Shown piece after piece: positions 44,643 through 54,597 of a stretch of DNA of 64,000 nucleotides. This DNA comes from Paracamarosporium sp. OC-R06-R3 (Eukaryota > Ascomycota > Dothideomycetes > Pleosporales > Didymosphaeriaceae), in contig JACVRA010000054.1 in the NCBI GenBank assembly GCA_019828545.1, forward strand, positions 875 to 64,874. Reading direction: 5' to 3'. Under the pieces are notes generated by a model. It was given only the letters and a program-made list of their open reading frames with translations. It ran no database searches and was not told the DNA's origin. The position numbers were made by a program, and so were the translations under genes. Position 1 is the stretch's first letter; each line of letters starts with the position of its first letter.

Positions 44643-46502
44643 ATGCCGCACGCTACATCTGCTCACCGGAACATCCAGAATGTTGCCATCATAGGTTGCG
44701 GCTCCATTGGTGCATCCTGGGCCGCTCTTTTCCTTGCCCAAGGCCTTACAGTTACCGCCTACGACATCAACCCTTCTTCAAAAGAATTCCTCCACAAAAT
44801 AATATCATCGGCTCTTCCGACCCTGAAATCGTTAGGACTTCTTCAGAATTCATCTGCATCAGCAGATAACATCTTTTTCACAACCGACATCAAGGAGGCC
44901 CTAAGAGACGCCGACTTCGTGCAGGAAAATGGACCGGAAAGACTCGAATTCAAGCAGAATCTTTTCACAGACATTACGAGATATGTGCGAGACGATGTAA
45001 TTATCGCAACCAGCTCGAGTGGGTTGATGTGCTCCAAGATCCAGGAGGGTATGGCTGCAGATACGAAACCAGAGCGGTGCGTAGTCGGACATCCGTTTAA
45101 CCCTCCACATCTTATCCCTCTAGTCGAAGTTGTCGGCGGCCCACTCACATCAAAAGCTACCATCGAAAAAACTTTAGGGTTCTACGAAAGCGTCGGAAAG
45201 AAACCAGTTTATGTGCAAAAAGAGGTTCCAGGGCACATTGCGAATCGTCTGCAAGCTGCGTTGTTCCGTGAGATTTTTCATCTTGTGCAGAACAACATCT
45301 GCACTGTGAAGGACGTTGATAATGCGATGGCATTTGGACCCGGTTTGCGATGGGGTGTAATGGGTCCAAGCACCCTAATGCATTTGGGTGGTGGCGAGGG
45401 TGGGATTGAGCATTTGGCGGACCATTTACTCCAGCCTATGACCACGTGGTGGGCCCACGAAGCCCCAGTAATGGATGAAGAATTGAAGAACAAATGGGTG
45501 GCCGGTACGCTGGACACTATCGAGGGTAGAAAATACGCCGACCTATCGAGGCAAAGGGACGAAGAGATAGTGCAGCTGCTTAACGTTAGAAGGAAGTGGG
45601 ATGCTGTCGATAACATGTCTACGATGGAGAAAGAGACAAAGCGTCTCTTCATCCTCGACACGGATCTTTCCAATGTTCCGAATCCTTGTGGCCGCATACA
45701 ATCTTGCAAGACAGACGGTTTAGATCTACGCACCGTCATCGATGGCATGGAAACTCTCCCAGACGGCATCGTTATCGACAGCGAATGCGAGTACATGTAC
45801 TGGACAAACATGGGCACTTCACTCAGCTGCAACTCTGGTTCTATCGAGCGTGCACGCCTCAACGGCTCCCATCGTGAGACTATCATTCCACAAGGCACAC
45901 TCGGTGTCCATACACCAAAGCAGATCACCATTGCGCCCCGTAGCCGGAAACTCTACTGGTGTGACCGCGAGGGCATGAAAGTGTGCCGCAGCAACCTAGA
46001 CGGCTCGAACATCGAGATCCTAGTTGACACAAAAACTTCAGAAGCAGTCCATCCACAATGTCGCTGGTGTGTCGGCATCACGGTGGACGAATCGCGCGGT
46101 TTCTTCTACTGGAGCCAGAAGGGTGCTCCAAAGGGCAAGTTAGGTCGCATATTCCGCGCTCGGATCGACAAGCCTGCCGCCCGCGAGTTGTTGTTTGAAG
46201 ATCTGCCGGAGCCGATAGATCTCGAGATTGATGAGGAGAATGAGACTCTGTACTGGACGGATCGAGGTGATCCACCGACTGGAAACTCGCTGAACCGGGC
46301 GAAGCTGAGCGGCACGAAGCGGGTAAGAGAAGTGTTGGCCAACAGGCTACATGAAGCGATTGGTTTAGCGCTGGACAAAGAGAGGAGAGTATGCTATGTA
46401 ACGGATCTTGCTGGTGGGGTTTATGAGATTGGTGTTGAGACTAGGGAGAAGAAGGTGTTGTTTTCTGAGCTTGGTGATCTGACCGGGGTTGCGCTTGCCT
46501 GA
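44643..46502 (+). CDS. 3-hydroxyacyl-CoA/carnitine-type dehydrogenase fused to a YWTD beta-propeller
   Basis: One uninterrupted 619-aa frame. Residues ~10-320 are an NAD-dependent 3-hydroxyacyl-CoA dehydrogenase of the L-carnitine dehydrogenase/lambda-crystallin group: VAIIGCGSIGASWAALFLAQ (GxGxxG), VQENGPERLEFKQ, SSSGLM, GHPFNPPHLIPLVEVVGG (catalytic His) and PGHIANRLQAALFREIF. From ~335 the protein becomes a propeller with LDL-receptor class B repeats: MYWTNMG, LYWCDREG, FYWSQKG, LYWTDRGD and YVTDLAGG. No splice site or stop separates the halves. The dehydrogenase oxidises a beta-hydroxy acid or thioester; the propeller may be a lactonase-like or binding module. It has no signal peptide, so it is likely intracellular. 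Confidence 0.87.
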   Translation: MPHATSAHRNIQNVAIIGCGSIGASWAALFLAQGLTVTAYDINPSSKEFLHKIISSALPTLKSLGLLQNSSASADNIFFTTDIKEALRDADFVQENGPERLEFKQNLFTDITRYVRDDVIIATSSSGLMCSKIQEGMAADTKPERCVVGHPFNPPHLIPLVEVVGGPLTSKATIEKTLGFYESVGKKPVYVQKEVPGHIANRLQAALFREIFHLVQNNICTVKDVDNAMAFGPGLRWGVMGPSTLMHLGGGEGGIEHLADHLLQPMTTWWAHEAPVMDEELKNKWVAGTLDTIEGRKYADLSRQRDEEIVQLLNVRRKWDAVDNMSTMEKETKRLFILDTDLSNVPNPCGRIQSCKTDGLDLRTVIDGMETLPDGIVIDSECEYMYWTNMGTSLSCNSGSIERARLNGSHRETIIPQGTLGVHTPKQITIAPRSRKLYWCDREGMKVCRSNLDGSNIEILVDTKTSEAVHPQCRWCVGITVDESRGFFYWSQKGAPKGKLGRIFRARIDKPAARELLFEDLPEPIDLEIDEENETLYWTDRGDPPTGNSLNRAKLSGTKRVREVLANRLHEAIGLALDKERRVCYVTDLAGGVYEIGVETREKKVLFSELGDLTGVALA

Positions 46503-46829
46503 AAGTGGGGTCACGATCGATCGCTTCTTGCCTGTCTCCCCTACCCGCCGTTGCAACGATCCAGACATCATTGTTTCCTTCGATCTGAGTCTGATCATGA
46601 GGCCCACATATATTCCTGCAAACAAAGGGTCATCTGCCTATGCTTGTTTAATGCATCACTGTAATTAGTAACACGTCCGGAAACTGCTGCCTAGTGCTTG
46701 GGGATCTTTGCCACGTCCTTCTCTTGCACACACGAAAACCTTCAAGCGCCACTCCTATGCACATCGCGTTATGTGTATGAATCTTTTGATCAATCTACGT
46801 CGAGATATTTTGACCTTTTCTCCTACGCT
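46503..46829. other. Intergenic
   Basis: About 330 bp. The F-box frame is open upstream to 46698 but has no ATG there. Confidence 0.5.
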
Positions 46830-48119
46830 ATGACAGCCATTGCTTCATTGCCCCAACTTCCCGTCGAATTGATCAACGAGATCAGCTCGCATTTGATTGA
46901 GGGCCGAGTAGGATCGTACACTTGCAGCTTATATGGAATTTATGCCTTGCGGTTGACCTGTCGTGCCCTCTATTTGAAAACTCTCTACAACTTCTGCAAA
47001 GCAGCTTTTTCAACGCTCATCGTTGATCTGACACTGGAGAGCCTAGATCGGCTGTATGACATCAGCCAACATCCAGAGATCAGCAAGTTTGTGGAACGCA
47101 TATACTTGTGCCACGATTTAAATCTTGAAGTCCGGCTTGGGTTGACAGATAAACGACCGGTTGTTCCGCTGCAAGATCAACTCCATGATCTGTTACGAGA
47201 AGGGTTCGGGAATATTTTCGCTAGGCTTCCGAATTTCACAGCATTGGTTATAATCACCCCCTTTGTGGCAGTCTTTAGTCGAGGTTGGCAGAATGAGCTT
47301 CAATCAGAAATGCCGGATGGGCCAATCTCAAAAGAAGACCACAAGGGCAAGCAGGAGCCGCTCGTTCCCTTCTCCACAGAGCGGTGTCACGTAACCATGA
47401 AGACGCTGTTCCCCATACTTATGGATTCGATTGCTGACGCGAATATCAAGTTGCAAACCCTTGATGTGCCTGAATGTGGGCGTTATATTGAGCACCTATG
47501 GAAAAGATGGCATTCCAATGGCATATGCACCAAGCTATTAGCCGGGCAACAGAAAGCCCTGGCCAGTGTTCGCCAATTGTACTTTCCTTTTTTCCAGTGC
47601 GAGCTCGACTGCTTTAGTGTCGAGCATCAAAGCCATGCATCGGCGATGGACGATGAGCTAGAGATAGTTATGCCCAGGATACTTGCTATGATGACGGAGC
47701 TCAAAATCCTGAGGTTTACACTACTTGGCAAGCTCAGTAACGGCACACAAGAACGTCGGTGCATCCCTCGATCGCTGGCTGCGCTTCGAATGCCCTATCT
47801 CGCTACATTAGAATTGACTGGTACGTCAGTTGAGAACGGCACTATGATGGGGTTGTATTCAAATCACACGAAGACACTCAGAAGACTGCATCTAGAGAAT
47901 GTGAATATGCGCGAAGGAATTTGGGCCTCGTTTTTGACTTGGATGTCGGAAAATCTCACAGAGATCTTGTCAGAAGTCTATATTCATTGGATACAGGATA
48001 TGGGGCGAACCATCGCAAAGAAAAATGGAAGAACCTGGCAATTCTCGTTCAGACACGAGAGCCCAAATATATCCGAGAGCTTACTCCAAACAGTCTCGTC
48101 CATGCAATACAGGTATTAA
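46830..48119 (+). CDS. F-box-like protein
   Basis: 429 aa from the ATG at 46830. The N-terminus LPQLPVELINEISSHL is an F-box, which binds Skp1 in SCF ubiquitin ligases. The rest shows irregular leucine-rich stretches (LRRLHLENVNMREGIW, RMPYLATLELTG) that in fungal proteins of this type serve as a substrate platform. Single exon. The 3' end lies 59 bp from the end of the convergent galactose oxidase gene. Target unknown. Confidence 0.8.
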   Translation: MTAIASLPQLPVELINEISSHLIEGRVGSYTCSLYGIYALRLTCRALYLKTLYNFCKAAFSTLIVDLTLESLDRLYDISQHPEISKFVERIYLCHDLNLEVRLGLTDKRPVVPLQDQLHDLLREGFGNIFARLPNFTALVIITPFVAVFSRGWQNELQSEMPDGPISKEDHKGKQEPLVPFSTERCHVTMKTLFPILMDSIADANIKLQTLDVPECGRYIEHLWKRWHSNGICTKLLAGQQKALASVRQLYFPFFQCELDCFSVEHQSHASAMDDELEIVMPRILAMMTELKILRFTLLGKLSNGTQERRCIPRSLAALRMPYLATLELTGTSVENGTMMGLYSNHTKTLRRLHLENVNMREGIWASFLTWMSENLTEILSEVYIHWIQDMGRTIAKKNGRTWQFSFRHESPNISESLLQTVSSMQYRY

Positions 48120-48178
48120 AGCTAGCTTAGCATTAGAAGGTCAATACATTACATTAAAAAGAGTTTCCGGCATAGTGA

Positions 48179-50622
48179 CTAAGGAGTGAGTTTAACGATC
48201 TTCGCAACACTCGGGGTACCAGCTGAGTTGATTGCGAACAGGAACCAAAACCCAGGGAGAGCCACACCAGGGTCACTCGGAATTGTTACCGTATACGAAG
48301 TACCGCTACCTGAAGGCGTAAGCGGGATACGTCGTTGGTCCGTATCCACCGTGTGTGTAGCCGAGCCGGCCCGAATCAAGGCAAATTCCGTTACGGCTGA
48401 GTTGGTAGTCACGCTGAGTGTAGCACCCAGCTCTACGGTCGACGCGACTGTATTGATCACCGGACGCGTTCTGCGTGAGCCATCGGTATTCAGAAGATAA
48501 GGTGGAACGAATATTTCGGCATCGAAATGGTTCACACCGCAGCCACCACATAGGCCACCTCCTCCCTGGAACACAGTTGCGTCTGGAAGAAGCAGCGCAG
48601 TCGAGTGATATGTTCGAGGAATCATCATGGGATTTAACTGCGTCCATGTATTCGTTGTAGGGTCGAAAAGTTCGGGAGTAAATTGCGCAGTCGTGTCCGT
48701 AAACGGTTTCACAAACGACTGTCCTCCGGTTACGAAAACCGTTCCATCCGGAAGAGCAATTCCATTAGCAAAACCACGTGCAAAAGACATGTTCGGTACT
48801 TTCGTGACTTGCGGGTTTGTCTTTGGCGTTCCGAGGGTAATTATGTATGCATTGGAGCGGGCCGTGTCGCCATCGTAATTCGCAGAACCTCCAGCAGTCA
48901 GGATCTTACCAGCGGGGGCATCATACATCACGGCGTTTCCACACATCGCATCTCCATCATCCGCTCGATTACCTGCGGCGGTAACGCTACCTGTGCCGAT
49001 GGTGTCGTACCAATTCATCGCTTTCGAGGGACCAGCTTGAAAACTAGAGTCAAGATTGTGTTAGCAAAATGTTGTAGTGGGTTGTTCCGTCAGATGACCT
49101 ACACAGTCTGGCTCTTCCACGGAAACAGCCACGCATGATTATCCGAGCGGTATGGGCCATCTTTGTCCTGGGTCTGCATTGGCGACACTAATGCATTCTG
49201 CACTAATGTCCAGGTATTCGCACTGGGGCTGTATATTTCACCGTTCTTGTTTCCTTCTCCGCCGCTCCAGCTGCCACCAATATTGAAGATGCGACCATCA
49301 GAACAGGTAGCAGTCGACTGATACCCTCGTGTGATTTGCATGTCCGGGCCGGCGATCCATGAATCGCTTGCATAATCGTAAATGCTGGTTTTGCCGGCAT
49401 TGCTACCACCAGTCACGACGATGCGACCATTGAAGTCCATGGAAATTCCTGGGCAAAACATGTCGTGCTGTGTGTTGGTCACGACGCGTGCGGTTGACTC
49501 TCCAGTAGTTGGGTCGTAGATAGCACTCTGGGTGAAACCGTTCGCGCCACCAAAGTTGTCACGTGCGAAAGACGACCAGATAAGAACTTTGCCATTGGGC
49601 AGCATCGCTACTGCCGCAGGGACCATAGGAAAGTCAACCGTATTGATCCACAGCCCCTTTGAGGCTGCAGGAGCAGCTGGAACTACTTCCGTCTCGCCTC
49701 TGACGAGGTTGATCTCCCTTGCAGTGGTCCACTGTCCGCGATTACCAGCTTCTGTCAAAGCATTCAATCTGAAGTAACGAGCATTGACATTGAAAAGAGA
49801 TATTTTCTCGTTCTCATCGTCCAGCCACATACCAGTTGCAGCTTGCGTCCATGTCGCACCGTCGTTGCTTGTCTGGATACTGTATTCTCCAATGCGTCCG
49901 TTTCCCGGGCTTCCTCGGGGCAGGTAGCTTAGTCCTGCAACGGTAATTTGTGTGCCGGCATCTATTTGGAACCAGTGCGGTAGCGGTGCGGTGGCTCCGC
50001 CGTTGTATTTCGTATGCCACAAGGTTGCAGGGTCACCGTCGATAGCATTAGTCGCAGGGGAATTCTCACTGACTGTTTCCTGACTGTCTGCTGAAACAGT
50101 CCATCCAGTCCGTGAAACGTAGTTATATGTCACCTCATGGTAGACGTTGATCTCTGCTGCAGATGTGTACTGCAACCCACTACCTTGAGCCTCCGTTGTC
50201 GCGGTGATCCGGACGTATCTAGCTTCCCTTGTGACGAACGTTGACTTCTTCACAATATCGTCATTGAAATATGTTCCGGTCGCTACGAGGATCCAGTTTG
50301 TTCCATCGGTGCTCACTTCAATTCTATGACCGCCGATTCGACCATTTGCGTTGCCATCTTGGCGTGGGAGATACGCGACAGCGTGAATATTATAGGCAGA
50401 TTTCATATCAACAACGATCCAATTAGGAAGAGCATCAGGGGATGGATCATATTGTGAATGCCAGAAAGTATTCATATTGGCGTCGATAGCTTTGGAGGGC
50501 TCGTTCCCCTGGTTGAAAGAGTCGGCCGTTGCAGTCCATCCTGTTTTCATGATGGGTGCTGAGACTGACACTACAGCTCGAATAAGGAAGCATAATGAAA
50601 GGAGTGACAAGAAAGAAGCCAT
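48179..50622 (-). CDS. Galactose oxidase-like copper radical oxidase with two F5/8C domains
   Basis: Exons 50622-49103 and 49043-48179 (59-nt intron, GTAGGT/CTCTAG) give 794 aa. A signal peptide (SFLSLLSLCFLIRAVVSVSA) precedes two tandem discoidin/CBM32 domains (~25-165 and ~170-310), then a Kelch propeller and a C-terminal E-set domain. Active-site residues are in place: Cys in HDMFCPGISMD and Tyr in RGYQSTAT (the thioether pair), stacking Trp in GGSWSGG, axial Tyr and His in RTYHSTALLLPD, and the last His in ATHTVDTDQRRIPL. It oxidises primary alcohols of galactose or similar to aldehydes with H2O2 release, outside the cell. Known enzymes usually have one discoidin domain. Confidence 0.93.
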
Positions 50623-52469
50623 AGTGAACGTAAGTCCCTAAGGATTAAAATCGTCTATCCGTAACTACGTACTCTTTGCTGAGACCTAGCCATTATATGC
50701 TACTTCGCAAGCTCTACGCCGTTTCGGCCCTGTGCCGCCCAAAAAAAGTCCGATGTCCTTGTGCAGGGCAGTGGATCGCGTGAACTGTGTCCAGGCCTCC
50801 CCCCTCGCAATCTCACTTCAGCTCGGTCGTTGCCTTTTCCCAGGTTCCCTCTCACACCGCAACGTCGCGGCTCCGCGTCACCCTATCCGCGCTTCGAAAA
50901 CCAGATCGCCCGGAAATTCACGTCTGACGTGCATGCTGTCTCATGAGACGCATTTCCCGATTTGCACATCTTGCAGAATCAATATATCGTGCATGTTCGT
51001 GTCGAAAAGTTAGCTTTGTGGATGAGGGGCATGATGCGTAGTGGAAGTCACTAGGCGGGAGGAACCCGAGTGTGGCGTTCTGTCATGCGTCCGGTAGGAA
51101 TACGAGGATCTATGATTGGCTGTGTCGTCGTGTGGTTGTTTAAGTAGGCGAATGATGAGATTGGAACGGATAGAGAGCGTCTGAAGATGAAAGTTATTGT
51201 TGAGATTGGTACATGCAAACCAGATCGTATGTAGAGTAGCGCAAGTTCTAAAGACGCCCGAGTCTGGGCAGTAATAAGAGCTGTTTGGTCGCACGATACA
51301 ACCGAACATGGTAGTGCGCGACGGTGTGCTTGAGACGGCACAGCTGTATACTGGCAGCACGATAGCGTGCACGTGTAGCCCAGTCCATGACGATCACATG
51401 CACCTGCATTGCAGTTGCGTGCAGCGATCGCCCGCAGCCGAAGATCCTCCAAGACCATAGATACGAAAACTAGGGTCTTTTCGTTTCTCGCAGTACAACG
51501 AATTCTTCGAGAATACATAGTGGAAACCACAAACAGACGACGACGTGTCCGCGAAGATGCACATTGCAGCTCCTAATTACTTAGGCGAACGAAGTCCTCC
51601 TATCGCAGCACGTACAACAGCGACTAACCACTAGGCTCGGAAGCTACGGCAGGAACAGAACGTCGCATTTGCCGCCAGCATTACGAAGCGATGTCACACT
51701 ACTTACTTCTTATCAGCTCACTGTCCAAGCGGATGTAGTTTTGGGACATGAATCACGATGTGTGAAGTCGATAACGAAAAGATGACTCTGATGAGAAATG
51801 ATCTTGTGACGCCTTCTTGCTCAAGCCTCCTGAGGATGTGTGGATGCCGGATGCTTGTTGCGAACTGGTCTTACGATAATGTACCGGGGTATGTACGTGA
51901 ATGCTCGGTCTGAAGATGGAGTTCGAGTCACGTAAAGCCTAGAAGGGCTTAAACACGTCAGATAATTACTGCCTACTCATGCCTTCGTGACTTTTAAGTA
52001 TTGAGCAATCGTGATCTCATGAGAAGACCAGGGCTCTACACCAATACACGTACGGGGAAGCATAAGCGCTGACAGGCTGAAACCTTTTGCACAAGTAAGA
52101 TGTTCACTGGAGGCGGGCAAACAAAAGGTTGTGTCAGCACGTTACCCTGCAGCTGAGAAAGCCATCAGCATCAACATGACTTGCACGCCGATTGACTGTC
52201 CTGATTCCTGCTTTCTTATCTGAGATTTGAGCAGCTGATGCGCGCTCAAAGGTAAACTTCAACACATGATCAGACTGAGGATAATATCGCATTCGACGTG
52301 CGCTAGAATTCATTCTATGCAAGTTGTTCTATCCCGACATGCTGATGAAACATTCGTACTGGTATGCGTCATAAGGTCCAGTCAGATGCCCAGTCATTAT
52401 CATATCGCAATGCCTGCTGTCGTTAGTAGTGTCGTAGACTGGGCGGTTACCATGCCAACCGTCTAATTC
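50623..52469. other. Intergenic 1.85 kb
   Basis: No gene supported on either strand; open frames (such as 51051-51530, minus) lack any motif. Confidence 0.5.
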
Positions 52470-54197
52470 TTAATCCATCTCATCTATAAACATGCTGCCA
52501 TTAATCGGTTCAAAGATAGCTCCATAAGGTTCCAAGTCTGGCATGTCTTCATCACTTTCATCGCGCGTATCGCTGTCGCTGATATCATCGTTCCCATCAT
52601 CATCTTTCCACTCATCGGCCTCAGCACTTTCCGGTAGATCATCTTTGTAAAGGTCCACGAGGCTGGTCGTTGATTTAGAGTTGTGATCGATGATATAGCT
52701 TGTGATATCGCACCAGGAAAGCAAGTCTGGCCACACTGATTTGACATTTTTTGAAAACCTAGACACTGGGGCGTTGACTCCGTACCGACAATGGAGAAAG
52801 ATTTCGCGGAGATCCCGGAACGAGGCCGGTGTATCCAAGATGGATGTGAGCCATGCAATAATTTTTCTGTCTGGAGCAATAATTTCAAGACACCGAAGCT
52901 TCTTGGGTAGGTCCTGTGGCGTAATATTACGCTCAGCCTCTAAATCAGCAAAGAGAAAGTCTTGCGGAATCTTGAGTGACTCCAACTGCGTGAAATCCCT
53001 CATCGACGAGGTTATGTTCTTGCATTGCATGAGTATGAATTCCCACTCATCTGGTTGTTCCAGGGGATCTAAACCAATTTCTAGAACCTTGAGCGTAGAC
53101 TGGAGACAAGAAAATTGATCCACTAAAGATTGCACGTCGAAGGCCGGATGGTGGAGAGCACAGTAAGTCTCATATTCAAGCTTGATCCTGAGAGTGGACA
53201 GCTTATGGCACCCAAGAGCGTCGATAAGATCGCGAAGATTGGTCTGCGTATCTTGCATACAGTCTTTGTCCATCAGGTACACAGACAGCCCAATCCATAG
53301 CTCCGCTAATTGTGCGGTCCCACGGAATGTATTGGGGCCGTTCAGCTGAAGAAGCTTTGGGACAGTGACGGACGTGATTTTGAGGACATTTAACTTCTCA
53401 AAAGCCATGGAACGTAAGAAGGTCAAGTCTGACATGCACAGGTCCTGAAGCGTTGTCTTCAGGGTAACTGCTAGGACATTAGGAGGTGAGCATGTGCCGA
53501 AGAGGGCAGAAATGGGATCTGCAGCTCCATACCCGCGGTGATGCTCATCGATTGTGTATTGCAGTTTTGTAAGACTAGGAAGCAGGCAGAGCAGTAGGCC
53601 TGCATAAGCGGACTCAACGCTGTTTTTGAGAGAAGCTGACCATGGGTGGTTCTCGTCATAACCCAATTTAGCTAGTTCACCTAAGCATGCATCCCGGAGA
53701 CCAGGTAGGTCGCAATGTTTTTTCGGGTATTCATCCTGGTAGAGCTTGCCGACATTGCGTCGGACTACCGAAAATCGAAGACCCTTCACATGTTGTGCAA
53801 GTGCTGGACGCTCAAGCAACGTTCGTAAAAGTTGAATGGCAGAATTGACGGTGGGATGGCATTTGCAAGCAGTGGGAAGCTCAACGATCGTATAGAGTTC
53901 CTCCTGAGCGATGGGCAGAAGCTTTTTCGAGACAAGGCACAGGTTGCGGAGGTGTGCCTGATAGACAGATCAGTAAAGGCATAGAGTAATTATAGCGCTA
54001 TAACAGGATCTTGAATGCCAAATTCCACCCAAATACAAGGAACACAAATTTGCACAGTGGTCTAGTGCGCGAAAGCGTGCGGCTGGAGGAAGCGTACATA
54101 CCAGGTCGGAAGCGGTTCCAGCACGTAAATAACCGGCAATCTGCAGTAGAAGCTCGGGCGGAAGCCGGTATATGTCTGGAAACTTCGGCTTCCCCAT
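52470..54197 (-). CDS. F-box protein with leucine-rich body and acidic tail
   Basis: Exons 54197-54102 and 53957-52470, 144-nt intron (GTATGT, ACTGAT branch, TATCAG), 527 aa. Starts MGKPKFPDIYRLPPELLLQI, an F-box; the splice joins ASDL to AHLRNLCLVSKKLLPIA, which completes the F-box helices. Repeated LRR-like strands follow (LSTLRIKLEYE, LKVLEIGLDPL, LRCLEIIAPD). The C-terminus is strongly acidic (DDDGNDDISDSDTRDESDEDM). Probably a substrate adaptor of an SCF ubiquitin ligase. It is divergent from the reverse-transcriptase-like gene. Confidence 0.85.
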
Positions 54198-54597
54198 GTT
54201 GCGGCTGACGGGCGAGGCGCGTGTGGGGTTGAGGTCGTGAGAACAGTTCAGAAGTGGGGCGTGAATCCTGATGTAATCACTGGTCGCTCGCGCGCTCACG
54301 TGATGCAACTTGGCTCCTTCTCGCACTGTTCATTCTCAGGCCTCTTGCGTTGTTTCCACCTTGCATCTTGGCTGTCAAGCTTTCTTGAAATGAATCCGCA
54401 GTAAGCGCTATGGAGCTAGGCGCTCCTCGCTGTGCCTCAGGCGTCATTGTTGCCTACGCCTTTTTGACCGGTCAAGACTTCTTAAGCCACGATGATCCCG
54501 TGCCAACGCGTTCTCTTCGTGTCGTTCAGAATCTTTGTTTCATCTTACCACTTTTTAAGTCTGTCTACCACCCCTGGTCTGATTTCTCATTGTGAAC
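54198..54597. promoter_or_regulatory. Divergent promoter, F-box/RT-like gene
   Basis: 400 bp between opposite start codons; no element assigned. Confidence 0.5.

Noticed and set aside
51051..51530. Minus-strand frame of 159 codons
   Set aside because: Sequence is not protein-like (many Cys/Arg/Thr without pattern) and has no neighbours or signals that support it.
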